DNA from: Pilaira anomala
Lineage: Eukaryota > Mucoromycota > Mucoromycetes > Mucorales > Mucoraceae
Assembly: GCA_025716855.1 (NCBI GenBank)
Contig: JAIXMQ010000002.1
Span: 915,434 to 979,433, forward strand
Reading direction: 5' to 3'
DNA: 64,000 bases
Part shown: one piece after another, positions 47,850-58,290 of the stretch
How positions within the stretch are numbered: the stretch's first letter is position 1
How the letters are laid out: each line of letters starts with the position of its first letter
Position numbers and translations under genes: made by a program
Notes under the pieces: generated by a model
The model's database searches: none
Seen by the model: the letters and a program-made list of their open reading frames with translations, nothing else
What the model was told of the DNA's origin: nothing

Positions 47850-48927
47850 ATGAATTATATTGCAGTGGATAGAGCCTCTGAAGCAGCAGCTAATGACTTG
47901 GCAGAAGTTCGTAAACTTATAGAAGGAATGAATGCTCTTGTAAATAGTCAAATGCAACAGCAGCAACAACAACAATTACAACACGCTGAATATCCAAACT
48001 TAATGCAACAACAACAGCAACAAGATACTGCAGCTTTAATGGCTACTATTGCTTCTGTAGCTCAACAAAATAATCATAATGTACAGTTACCTACTCCACC
48101 TGCTGTCTCCAATAATGACCCACTTACTTTACCTACTACCACAAACAACCATGCCAACATTAATAACAATATCAATAACAATAATAATACCTTACATACT
48201 CCAGAGCAATCGCCTCAACCTACTACTCCAGCCATAAATAATAATGACACAACTTCTACAGAAGTAGCATCTCCTGCAACAAATGCAGAAACAAACACAT
48301 CTAGTTTACAGCAAACCGAAACTCAAATATACAGGTATATTTATTTTACCCGTTTTATTCAGCTTTGAAGTTTAATAAGTCTGTTTTTTAACATAGTAAT
48401 CCCGCCCCACAAGCTGGCGTTATTATTGAAGTCACTCATTTAAGTTATAACCGTACCTTATATTTCCAATTAACACGTAAGTTACTTCTTTTGTTGTACC
48501 TGCTCCTTGACTTTTTTTTTCTAACCCAATCATATAGAGGATGCTACTATTGAGCCTATGATTGCTTGGTTACGTCTTTCGTTTACGGATTCTGCTATTT
48601 CCGGTATGGTGCTTCAATACAAAGGATTTGATGGATTATGGAAGTGTTTATTAAACCGTAAGTTTTATTTGTTTCTTGGAAACTGGCAGATATCATAAAA
48701 AATTGATTTTTTTCGTAGGCGATGATTCATTAAGACGTATTTTAAAACAAAGTATGAAGGGAAATACCATGCTTCAAATGCGAGTTCCTCGTGAACAAGA
48801 TTTATTAACTGTAGGACTATATTCAACAACAAAAAAGCGTAATACTCATCCAATTTTTTTTTTTTTTTTTTAGTCTGGTTATACTGATCGTCGACTTTTA
48901 GCTTTAACAAAATCTGATAGTCTTTGA
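47850..48927 (+). CDS. Hypothetical Gln/Asn-rich protein with conserved-looking C-terminal domain
   Basis: Five exons, 47850-48334, 48397-48476, 48538-48657, 48719-48810 and 48874-48927, giving 276 residues. Residues 1-160 form a helical start (NYIAVDRASEAAANDLAEVR) and then polyQ/polyN low complexity. Residues 165-276 look like a compact domain: GVIIEVTHLSYNRTLYFQLT, EPMIAWLRLSFTDSAISGMV, DDSLRRILKQSMKG. I do not recognise it. For the last intron I use the donor GTAGGA (48811), because the later GTAATA donor would leave a 35-base intron and shift the frame to an early stop. The 3' end faces the deacetylase gene at 132 bases. Confidence 0.6.
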
Positions 48928-48973
48928 TCCATATTATACACACTCTTTTTCATTCTCAAACCATTTACCAATC

Positions 48974-49008
<35 letters not shown>

Positions 49009-49059
49009 CTAAAAAGATAATGTTTCTTGCACTTTTTTTTTTTTTTTATTTTTATTTTT

Positions 49060-50431
49060 TTATTCTTGATGGGTTAATTCAACTTCAATACCAGCAACAA
49101 AGACCTTTTGAATTTCAAGATCATCGTTCAAAAATAAAATATCTGCGTCTGCACCAGTATTTAGAGTACCCTTTTTATCTTGTATACCCAAGGTTTGTGC
49201 AGGATGTAAAGTAGCAGCTTCCAATGCCTCTACCATCGTACAGCGAGTAAATTGTCGAAAATTACGTACACAATGATCGATTGAAACTGTACTTCCTGCT
49301 AACGTATCTGTGCCCTTGACATAAGCTCCACTCGAACCTCTCACCTCTACATCACGACCTCCTAACTGATAAATACCTGGCATTAAATAAGCACCTGCCA
49401 AGGCATCTGTCACCAAAACACATCCACGAGGATGAGAGTAATAAGCAATACGTACGGAGTTGGGATGGACATGCACACCATCACAGATAATACCATAAAA
49501 TGGACGTGAATCAGCTCGGTTACCATCCGGGGAGGTATAAGAAGGTAAAGGATGTCTTTCAGGCTGTTTAGGTGCAGGTAAATCACTTGCACCTAAAATA
49601 CCAACGACACCAGGATCACGTTGATGAAATGGATTCATAGCGTTAAAGAGATGTGTCATAAATGTAGCTCCAGCTATCACACCTGCCTCTGCTTGATTAA
49701 TTTTAGCAGCCGAATGACCCAAAGAAACTGTAATGTTACGTTCAATGAGTTTGGGTATCACTTCCAATATACCTTCAATTTCTGGTGCTACGGTCATGAT
49801 ACGTACAGTTTCACCACCTTTTAACAGTTCAGGGCCATAAGCTTCGTCTAATGACTCCATACCATTCTCAATATCTTTAATTACTGTTTGATCATGAGCA
49901 CCTTTCTTTTGAGTTGAAATAAATGGACCTTCACAATGTGCACCTAAAATCTCTGCACCTGTTTCTGCGTTACCAGGACGGTGCCTTAATAAAGGTAAAA
50001 CCTATACTCGCCCCAAAAAAAATAAAAATGACCTGTTTATTTTATTTCAATTTTTATTCATATTAACTATTTACCTTAGAATAAACCTCTGGAGCAGAAG
50101 TAACGACAGTGGGACAAAAGGCAGTACAACCAAACTGTAAAAGGCCTTTAGCTACAACACCAATATTTTGTTCCAACTCTTCTATTGAGCCTTCTACCTC
50201 AGAGAAATCATATCCAAATCCACCATTTATTTGTAAGTCAATATAACCAGGAGAAATGATTGCTCCTTTTGCGTCGATTACTACATCGGGTTCACGGTGT
50301 TCTTCAAAAAATGTATGGAATGCATCAATAATCTTTCCATCTTGAAACCATAAATACGAGTCTTCTATGATTTCATGGTTCATTAAAATTCGACCATTGA
50401 TAATCTTTGTTATCTTTCCTGGTTGCTCCAT
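49060..50431 (-). CDS. nagA: N-acetylglucosamine-6-phosphate deacetylase
   Basis: Cytosolic amidohydrolase removing acetate from GlcNAc-6-phosphate, a step in chitin/GlcNAc catabolism. Exons 50431-50075 and 50001-49060, 432 residues, normal for the family. Motifs: SPGYIDLQINGGFGYDF near residue 68, the metal Glu in GAHCEGPFI, VSLGHSAA and THLFNAMNPFHQRDPG with the metal-binding His residues, GIICDGVHVHP, and the catalytic Asp in VLVTDALAG. It ends with an amidohydrolase-type ADADILFLNDD strand. Other GlcNAc-catabolism genes are not adjacent. Convergent with the hypothetical gene to its left. The start MEQPGKITKIINGRI is at the family-normal position; an upstream in-frame ATG is in probable leader. 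Confidence 0.95.
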
Positions 50432-50949
50432 TGGTAATAAAAGATAATATAAATGTAAATAAAAAAACAAAAAGAGCACTAAAGTTGAATTACAACGCAA
50501 TGCTTTTGTGAATAATTGGATTGAATTTCCGCCTGAGATGGCCGGGATCTCAATTACCTTCCGTCTGGAATAATATTCCAGACGAGACACATTCATGTCA
50601 ACACATCAAAGGATTTTATGAATTAAAGATCTCTAGGTGTGTGGATGCATGTCTTCATACCAATTAGGCTTTTTTCAAATTCAAAAATAAGACATTTATT
50701 CGTAAAAATTATGCATAATTTTTTTTTCTATGATGTTACATATCTTCTCACAAATCTCGTTTACATATTGTTATAATGGTTATCAATCTGTTGGTAGTTA
50801 AGCAATACTTCTGCAGCTCAATATCTGATACACGATAGTATTATTTGTCTTTTTCTGATTACTCAAAAGATATAAAAGACGTTTTTTTTTTTAAAAAATG
50901 GTTTTTCATTATATGCCGTTATTATAATATAATTAATATTGAAGACTAG
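50432..50949. promoter_or_regulatory. Upstream region of the deacetylase gene
   Basis: A short imperfect palindrome (ACCTTCCGTCTGGAATAATA to CCAGACG, about 50555-50585) lies some 125 bases upstream of the start codon. A T11A6 run occurs at 50882-50898. No gene is supported. Confidence 0.4.
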
Positions 50950-51212
50950 CGAGATATACATATAATATAAAAATAGCTTTATGTATCAGATTTTAATACA
51001 CAAGTTATAATGAACTTCAAATTGCTCGATTTTATTTATTCTGTTGTTATTTTCAGGATCATAATCTTAAGATGTCAAAGTACTTGTTTTCTGCAATCAA
51101 GGTAATGAAACTGATGTGTTGCTCTGTCTATCATAATCTTCAAACAGTCTTTCATACTTGCAAAATCCTTTCTTTCGCCGGTATTTTACTTTTTTTCTTT
51201 ACAAATCATGTC
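50950..51212 (+). repeat. Dispersed ~260-bp repeat, copy 2
   Basis: Inverse-oriented partner of 34046-34310. It begins around ATATAATATAAAAATAGCTT, includes GATGTCAAAGTACTTGTTTT and ends near TATTTTACTTTTTTTCTTTA. It lies immediately left of the GTGTCGCAC repeats and the decayed transposase, so it may belong to the same accessory cluster. Confidence 0.7.
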
Positions 51213-51227
51213 GTATATTTTCAGAAA

Positions 51228-51305
51228 AGAGTGTCGCACTTTTTAAAATAACAGTGTCGCACAATTCAAGAAAAGAGTGTCGTGCCTTTTAAAAAAAAAG
51301 TTGTC
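51228..51305. repeat. Short direct repeats of (A)GTGTCGCAC
   Basis: Four closely spaced variants: GTGTCGCAC, GTGTCGCAC, GTGTCGTGC and TTGTCGCAT, each followed by an A/T-rich run (TTTTTAAAATAAC, AATTCAAG, CTTTTAAAAAA). They directly flank the decayed transposase at 51310-51660 and could be subterminal transposase-binding repeats; that is inference. Confidence 0.5.
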
Positions 51306-51309
51306 GCAT

Positions 51310-51660
51310 ATCTGATTGTTTATTAAATAGGATGGCCTGCAAGGCAGCCATCAAAACGTCTAGTAAAATAGCGCTCAAATCCTTCAAAAGATGACTGGTT
51401 AGTTTGGCTGCTAACATCTGCAATTATTTGAGGTGAATAGTATCTTTTTTGAATATAAACTCTCTTTTTACATTACTCTTAACAACAGACCAAAATTGCT
51501 CTATTGGGCTGAGTTCTGAAGAGTAAGATGGCAAATAAATTCACTTGTAGCCATACTTGATCATCTCACTAACTATTTTATCTGTATGTATGGGCGCATT
51601 ACCTATGATCAGATAATGTCCTTTCATTTCAAGAAATTTGTCCATCTATACATCAGTAGT
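51310..51660 (-). pseudogene. Decayed Tc1/mariner-type transposase, DDE C-terminal fragment
   Basis: Minus-strand translation shows the C-terminal half of an IS630/Tc1/mariner transposase: MDKFLEMKGHYLIIGNAPIH, then IYLPSYSSELSPIEQFWSVV and KSNVKREFIF. The second catalytic Asp (normally in DNAPIH) is Gly here, and two in-frame stops interrupt it (before IYLP and after DTIHLK). The N-terminal DNA-binding half is missing. It is an inactive relic, and differs in sequence from the relic at 59849-60753. Confidence 0.8.
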
Positions 51661-51869
51661 AGCAATACTTTAAAGTAACAAACAAACAACTCATTGACAA
51701 ACATCTATCTAAATTTAAAATTAACATTGGACATAAAAAATATATTGATTTTATTTATAATTAACGCATCTCTTTTAGTTTCAAAGTTGAACACTTTTAC
51801 CAACATGAGTAACCACGAGAAGGTAAAGATGCTTCTACTCCCAAAAAAGAATTGTGTTTATCCCCCAGA

Positions 51870-52230
51870 CCTATAACCCTACGGCTAGAGAAAGAAGACC
51901 CAGTAGAGGAGATACGATACATCTGGGGATCAGGCTATTGTTCTAACGCGCTACGGCTAGGGGAGTAACCCAGGAATACATCCAAATGAAAACGGTACAC
52001 TAGCTATTACGCGATTAACTTTTCAAACATAATTAAACTGTCCTACGGCTAGGAAAGAAGACCCAGTTGAGGAAATACGATACACTAGGGATCGGACAGT
52101 TGCTAAATTGCCCTACGGCTAGGAGAGTAACCCAAGAAAACACGATACATCTAAGGATCAGGCTATTGCCCTACGGTTAGAGAAAGTGGATCCAAATGAA
52201 AACGGTACACTAGGTATCAGGCAATTTAGA
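51870..52230. repeat. Array of five hairpin units with conserved core
   Basis: Five units share a core beginning CTACGG(C/T)TAG at 51879, 51951, 52043, 52113 and 52171, then purine-rich GARAGWA, ACCCA, and later GATACAYCT or GGTACACTAG. Each core is flanked by complementary arms that differ between units. AACTGTCC (52036-52043) pairs perfectly with GGACAGTT (52094-52101). TAACGCG (51944-51950) pairs with CGCG-A-TTA (52010-52017), one bulge. AATTGCC (52106-52112) pairs with GGCTATT, one mismatch. ATTGCC (52165-52170) pairs with GGCAAT (52220-52225). ATAACC (51873-51878) pairs with GGCTAT, one mismatch. Also TAAATTGCC (52104-52112) pairs perfectly with GGCAATTTA (52220-52228). The stretch is visibly richer in G+C than its surroundings. 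It has no coding frame and fits no RNA family that I know. Confidence 0.75.
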
Positions 52231-53666
52231 CAGAAAAAAAAAAGAAAACAAAAATCAATAAGAGAAATCAATGAGAGAAAAAAAGTTTAAAGAGCAACAA
52301 AAGTTTGGCAGCTACACAGCGTAATTTTGAAACGCAGCAATCAATAAGGTAACCTCTAACATAAAAAAAACTTAATCTTTAACCTATTTGTTTCCCTCCC
52401 CATTTTCTTTTAATTGCACAGTGTGGAACTATTATTGCGTATTTGGGTGTATTTTTTGTAAATTAAGAAGATTGAACAAAAACTATCGCAGCAGCATGAA
52501 ACTAGAGCATTGCACTTCAAGAAGTGCTGATTAAGGGATGTCAGAACATTATAATGTTCTGCGATACGGACATCGCAACATACCCAATACAATCACACAA
52601 TAGAATACATACATGACAATTAAAAGAAGATGGCGAGGGAAACAAATAGGCAAAACTCCTGTTTAGTGCTTGGTGATATAAAAATTGGTGACGCGGTTTA
52701 AATTTAGTCGCATATAAAAAAAATATGCACTGACATTTTATAAGCACAGACATTTTATAAGCAGACATCTTATGAAATCCGCTGTTACACCTAATTTTAC
52801 CTTATTTGATTATCCCTAATAACAATGACGCTCTTTAACAGCAGTGTATCTTAACGAGTACGCTTCTTAAAAATTCTTTCTGTTATAAAAATAATAGAAA
52901 TTCTCTATTCATTTAACTATTTTATTATATTTCATATTTTTATTTCTTTACACATTGGAATCCCTTATATATAAAAACAGAAAAATAAAGATCATCACGT
53001 ATGTAACTACATCATATGTAAAAACTATTTATCATCTTTTTTTTTCATATAGCTTAACAACATACATATGTACTCTAAGTACCTTTGTTTTTCTAGAAAA
53101 ATGATTACCATTATATATACAGGTGGTTGCAAATAACGTGAAATGATTTGATTGTGCTCATTATTATAAATATAAGGAAATGTCGTATTCTGGATTTTGC
53201 ATAGCCATGAATCCATGCCTCCCACTTATAAAGTCCCTTACTTTAATAAGTCCTCCTAATAAAGTTGCTATTTTTTTTTTTTTACATAGAGAAAAGTTCC
53301 ATCCTAATGTGACTTTTTTATCAAGTTTTTATGTGTTGGAAGTCATTGAAGTGCTTTAAAGTCAAAGTTTCGATGGTTTGATTTTTTTTTTTTTTTTTTA
53401 GGTCAAGGTCAAGTAAATATGTTTTAAAACATGAAAAAAGGGTCAGGTATTTATATAACTTTTTTAAGTCTCGTGATGTCGAAATGAGGTTTCTAATAAT
53501 TTCGTTGGCTAGCAGCTCTTTGAAGTGGATTAGTTATCTCTTCTGTGTCAACTTTATGGGTTAAATATGTACAAATTATTTTAAATATGTAATCAAAAAT
53601 AAGGACGTCAAGATAAATGGTTGTGTGTGTTATATGTACATTTTTTCTATTTTTATTGACTTTCTG
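52231..53666. other. Non-coding stretch with a hairpin cluster
   Basis: No supported gene. Three adjacent palindromes lie at 52512-52576: GCACTTC-AA-GAAGTGC (52512-52527), the perfect 20-base palindrome CAGAACATTATAATGTTCTG (52542-52561), and GCGAT-ACGGAC-ATCGC (52561-52576). The rest is AT-rich with poly(T) runs (about 53270-53283 and 53383-53399). Confidence 0.55.
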
Positions 53667-53776
53667 TGTATGAGTCTCATATTAAATAGGTGTACTAAGT
53701 CAGATAAGAAACAGACATACATTTATGTATGTTTTAAATCCCAACAAATTTTGGGAGCCACACATGACTGCAGTTA

Positions 53777-53814
<38 letters not shown>

Positions 53815-54126
53815 AGCTTACTAATAGATATTTTGACCAGCATTTAAAGACATTAATGTAGAAGAGAGTTTTAGTACAGACTAAAAGTTTATGACATTTA
53901 ATTTTTTTATTTTTTTATTTTTGACAGAAGATTGTAGCACAGGTTTTGTTATGCAAGGATTAATGAAGCTGTCAAATATAAACAAAATCACACCGAATGC
54001 TCAAGAGCAGTATTAAGATATTTCTAGTTAAAAGCTTAAAGGCCTTTGAATAATCACACATAATATTATAGGCGATTGTTAAATCAAGTTACTTTTGGTA
54101 GTAAAAAAAAAGACATTTAATTTTCA

Positions 54127-54165
<39 letters not shown>

Positions 54166-54549
54166 AGAAAGCACCTCTTTGACAAACACCAACTATAGTT
54201 AACTTTAATAGAAAGATATGTCTTAAGCCACTGTTTAATACCTATTAAAATTGTTATACGGTATTCAACCGAATACATAATTTTTTTTACATAATGTAAT
54301 ACGGTTGAATTTTATCATATTTAATCTTGAGTATATTTAAATACTAACCTAAGCATTTTTTTTCCCTTGAGATATAAGTTAAAGCATACAGCTAATTAGG
54401 TTTAGATATTTTAGGAATTACAAAAACGAAAAAAAAAAATAGGGGGCTCATAGAAAAAAAATGCGCTAAAAAATTTTTTTATGTAAACAAAAGGATGAAA
54501 CGCTGATAAGAAGTGATGACATTTCTGGGCAATGATTCATGAGAACAAA
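53667..54549 (+). repeat. Left arm of a long inverted repeat
   Basis: Its reverse complement reappears at 63183-64000 with scattered substitutions and length changes in homopolymers. Shared landmarks: TGTATGAGTCTCATATTAAA at the outer side, a (TA)n tract after GACTGCAGTTAA, GAATGCTCAAGAGCAGTATT-like sequence, and GAAGTGATGACATTTCTGGG at the inner side. The inner boundary is at about 54549. The outer boundary cannot be fixed, because the partner runs off the window. No protein frame is evident within it. Confidence 0.85.
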
Positions 54550-54824
54550 ATCAAGATAAAGCATGTGTAAGGAGCACACACTAGTTAAGCCCTTAATCTT
54601 TTTTTTTTTTTTTTTTTTTTTTTGGTTGAAAACAAAAGTAGATATTTAATCTATTAATATTATATAAAAGTGTCAGATACAGCAACTATGTTAAATGGAA
54701 GCACTCTAGAGGCAAATAATACAAACAGAAAGTATCATCCAAATTAAAAACGAACAAAATCATATATTTTATTTTATTTACAAAAGAATATTATTTTTGA
54801 GTTATTGTGACAAAAGGATTTTTT

Positions 54825-55393
54825 TTAGAGACCAATTTCAGTTTGCAAACCTTGAAAAAAGTTTGCAACACGTGACTCTAATTCAGGATCTTCCTCCTCC
54901 TCTTCTTCTTCACTATCTTCTTCATCATCATCTTCTTCCTCTTCATCATCATCCTCTTCTTCTTCATCATCATCATCATCATCATCTTCTTCTTCTTCGC
55001 TACTTAACAAAACGGTACTAGCATCTGAGCTGTGTACGTCTAATTGGATATTATATGTAACATGATTAATACTATTTGTCTTTAAATGAGCTTCTTGCAC
55101 TATTTGAATATTACCTTCGTATTCTACGAATACAACTTCTTCTGGTGAAGAAGCATCGTTGGTTGATGCTTCGTCTACATCCATCGGATCATCGTATAAG
55201 TCGAAGACATCGATGTCCATGGGATCATCATGGCAGTCTAGATAATCCTCAATGGTTTTTCTGCTTCCGCCATGAGGATATCCTCATCAAACATATAATC
55301 ATCTGATGGGTCCACATCATACATGATTGTGTCTTGTTCTGTTGGGAACAAAAAGTCGTTTGATGACATTTGAGGTAATAATTGTTGTTGCAT
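54825..55393 (-). CDS. Acidic hypothetical protein with an apparent frameshift
   Basis: The frame from ATG at 55393 reads MQQQLLPQMSSNDFLFPTEQ and continues Asp-rich to LMAEAEKPLRII, then stops at about 55242. The -1 frame continues the same style: IEDYLDCHDDPMDIDVFDLY, then a normal region, a Glu/Asp run of about 50 residues and the end NFFQGLQTEIGL at 54825. The switch falls at a five-base A run (55256-55260 as T on the plus strand). One extra A would join both frames. Either the locus is a pseudogene, the run is a sequencing error, or ribosomes slip. I do not know the family; acidic low complexity suggests a nuclear protein. It lies inside the inverted-repeat segment. Confidence 0.5.
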
Positions 55394-55913
55394 TGAGGTT
55401 AAATATAGAGGTATCAGAAGGTAAAATAAAACAATATAAAGAAAGAAAGAAAAAGTGCGCCTTTATGTTCTGAAACAAAAAAAACGATATTTATACCTTG
55501 ATTCTTGTTTACTTTTTTTTTTTTTCTATGCTTAAAACGGAATTATCTAATTTATGTAATTAAAGAAAATGTATGTAACATTATTCAAAATACTTTACTA
55601 CATTTTCATATTACTTCAAGACCTCTTGGTTCCATTAGTTGAATTCATAGTAATGCTGTCAAAAGCATAAACACTTGACAAGATTTTCATTTTGATATAA
55701 TATCTACATGATCTCCATTAACATATTACATGGTTTTTCTTTATTTATACAGTGACTCAAATTGATGGCATATTCCACTCTTTAATAACCTTACGAATAC
55801 CTTAGTTGCAGAATCAAAGTAAAGTGTTATACCAGCTTCCAACTAACTCTTTTGGTTTTAAAATTTTCCATCCTTACAATCCTTTCAAAGACTTAAACGA
55901 CGAGCTGCGTCTG

Positions 55914-55949
<36 letters not shown>

Positions 55950-56089
55950 TACGTTTGGCTGTGGGAATAAGTGTATAAACAAACCTGGTCTAGGTGCAAT
56001 AAGCGCAGTTGTCTTGAAAATAGTAGTAAAAGTGTACGTCATTGTTTTGTAATAGATAGAGTCAAGGCATCAGGATATAAAGCAACAAA
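55394..56089. other. Non-coding stretch with a 28-base poly(T) run
   Basis: No intact gene. Poly(T) at about 55917-55944. Minus-strand fragments such as GWKILKPKELVGSWYNTLL and GIRKVIKEWN near 55750-55900 look like residues of a lost coding region. Confidence 0.4.
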
Positions 56090-56340
56090 AGCTTAATTTG
56101 ACATATCATAATTTGATATTTCGTGCAAGGTGGAAGCAGCAGTGGATAAACCAATCATCCATCGAATAGTTGCCTTAATGTTTGGTGTAACTACTTGAAC
56201 GCATTATAATTCTCGCCGATCTTATTGGATTGATTCCAGCCATACATAACATCATCAGGATGAGTAGCTTCATTCAAACCTCGCCATTCTTCGCATTTTT
56301 CTTCAAATCCTTTTCTCAAAAAACAACCTTTGATATACGG
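56090..56340 (-). pseudogene. Broken ORF, family unknown
   Basis: Minus-strand translation gives PPYIKGCFLRKGFEEKCEEW, then RGLNEATHPDDVMYGWNQSN, then KIGENYNAFK, a stop. In the next frame VVTPNIKATIRWMIGLSTAA and STLHEISNYDMSN follow, then a stop and AFVALYPDALTLSITKQ. The mixed residue set and continuous sense across the frame change show a once-coding region with at least one frameshift and one stop. No intron explains both. I do not recognise it. Confidence 0.45.
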
Positions 56341-57383
56341 GGGGTTTTTTTGGGCGGTTGGAATTTTTTTGATAAATAGGTGTACGGCAAGTTCGGTTTT
56401 TTAGAGGTCCATCATACTACAATATTGAGGTGGTGGAGTGTTATAAGTCCAGTGCAATTAGCATAAAGATAAACCTAATAACATTTAGGGAAAGGTAGCA
56501 TATGTTGCGGTGATCCCTTCTGTTAAAGTGCTAAATCCTGTTTCTTTTTTAATTGTCAGTAAGGATTTAGAAAAATTGAACAAGTTAACAAACAAGATTT
56601 GGAATAGCTCTAAAAGCTTTTACGTGGCAGCGAAGGCAATAAATTCAACTTGGAACACAAGCAAAAAGAAACAAGCAACACCTTCGGAAGAAAACTATAC
56701 GTTGAATTATTTATAAAGAAACGATTTTTTAAAGAGTTAAACAAATGATAATTACAACACGACATCTTCTGTATCTTCAAGCATACTACATACTTGTTCC
56801 AGGTTTCATTTAAATTGTGGTATTTTTCGTTTACTTGATCAGAATCAAAGAAGTAAATGTCGTTGGTGATAGTTATACTTTCGACGTAATCATATTCATA
56901 CTCTAAATTATATGTCAGGATCAAGACAGTTGAAAAAAAAAAAGTACCTGAAAAATCGTCTCCATATAAATTGGAATTAGAGGTGAGCAAATTCGTCTTC
57001 AATAGTAGAGATTGAAAGGGGAGAAAACAATAATATTTCATCTACAATTCTCAATAAGTTAGCTGCTAAAAAAACTAGTCATAAATAAGGTGAATATCAT
57101 CTGTGTCGAGGAATCTTCTGTCGGATTATTAGTATTATATGCCATGCTCAAAAGTATTTATTTTAATATTAGTAACACTTTATTCATAAATTATTCGTTA
57201 GTGAAATTTGCTTAAAGATATCTATACATATAAAAACTTACAGGTAATTACAAAAAGAAACAACAAGAATGTATAAAACGAAAAAATAGTAAAAAGCTTA
57301 ATGTTGGTATATGAAAAAAAAAAAATGATAATTAAATCATGCATATGCATTTGCTACTATCACTACTGTCACTCTTGGTCTTT
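56341..57383. other. Possible gene fragments, not resolved
   Basis: A plus-strand frame (56510-56716) reads KDLEKLNKLTNKIWNSSKSF and ends YTLNYL. A minus-strand stretch (about 56750-57150) includes MAYNTNNPTEDSS and YEYDYVESITITNDIYFFDS, with a plausible intron in between (GTACTT donor, TTTAG acceptor). Neither yields a complete model that I can support. Confidence 0.3.
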
Positions 57384-58148
57384 TTATTTACAAAGGTGCA
57401 AGTTCCTGGACATAGTTACCCATAATTCTGAAACAGCTTCATCTAATTTTATTTTGCCTTTGGCTCTTGCCAACTCACATTTCTCTATTTCTTTGGCGGT
57501 TTCCACAGTGACATCCTTGTAAAAAAACCTTTTTTAGACTCAAAGTACAATTAAAGTATTGGTTAAATCACCTTTAAATAATTCATCCATTGAAACATGT
57601 TAGGAATAAGACCCATTTTAGAAGATGATGTACTAAGAGGGAAGGTAACGAAATGTACCATCCTATAAAAACCAGGACCGATAATTTCCACTTTATATAG
57701 TGAAAACTCCTTGCCTATTGAGATACAAGAATAAATAAAGATATTTATCTAAAAAAGTATCTGCTTACCTTCTTCCAAGATTCCACAAACAATAAGCTAT
57801 GGAATATTATCCTGAATCAAATTGTTCGACATAATTTTTATTTGCTGGCCTAGTCTTACAAGATCTGAGAAGGGGGGGGGGTCCAGAATTTATATCAAAA
57901 GGGTTGACTTTTGCAATTATGAGATCGTAACGGGTGTTATCTGTTTCTTGAGTAGGGGCCTTCTGTTGTTGGTTTGACGCTTTAGTTGGTTTGATGCTAC
58001 TGTTTGGTTCCGTGGTTTTGTTGGTTTGATGCTACTCTTTGGTTCTGTGTTGCTTTATGTTGTTGCTCGTGTCTAACAAGTGGTCTCTGATTTGCTGCCG
58101 GTTTTTGAGCTGGTGGTTTTTGAGCTGGTGTTTTTGAGCTGGTGGTTT
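57384..58148 (-). pseudogene. Orphaned 3' exons of the 58149-59639 gene
   Basis: Downstream of the upstream ORF's stop, the same strand still carries well-formed exons that join in phase: a piece ending at 57860, then 57796-57769, 57714-57572 and 57515-57384. They read APTQETDNTRYDLIIAKVNP / LIVCGILEEG / KEFSLYKVEIIGPGFYRMVH / DVTVETAKEIEKCELARAKG and end LHLCK. All have normal donors and acceptors. They are cut off from the 5' ORF by a TAA inside the 15-base repeat, a one-base deletion in a neighbouring repeat, a 35-base duplication and a TAG near 58035. So the 3' part of a formerly larger gene survives. The domain is not recognised. Confidence 0.6.
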
Positions 58149-58290
58149 TTAAGCTGGTGGTTTTTGAGCTGGTGGTTTTTGAGCTGGTGGTTTTTGAGCT
58201 GGTGGTTTTTGAGCTGGTGGTTTTTGAGCTGGTGGTTTTTGAGCTGGTGGTTTTTGAGCTGGTGGTTTTTGAGCTGGTGGTTTTTGAACT
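58080..58290. repeat. 15-base coding minisatellite (KPPAQ units)
   Basis: Around a dozen near-identical copies of GAGCTGGTGGTTTTT on the plus strand, read on the minus strand as AAA CCA CCA GCT CAA (Lys-Pro-Pro-Ala-Gln). One unit has G to A, turning CAA into the stop TAA at 58149. A neighbouring unit has 14 bases. The unit length keeps frame when copies are gained or lost. Confidence 0.9.

Noticed and set aside
51870..52230. 5S rRNA or tRNA-like genes because of CTACGGC and GGATCAGG
   Set aside because: Fungal 5S begins similarly (CTACGGCCA) but the rest, including the internal control region, does not follow; no cloverleaf or T-loop consensus is present.
51870..52230. CRISPR array
   Set aside because: Units are adjacent, imperfect and foldable without unique spacers of constant length; the genome is eukaryotic with spliceosomal introns.
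51870..52230. Hammerhead ribozyme repeats
   Set aside because: The CUGAUGA and GAAA core sequences in the right arrangement are missing.
53760..53810. (TA)n tract as an origin or terminator
   Set aside because: It is a microsatellite present in both arms of the inverted repeat and in other introns; no specific function can be argued.
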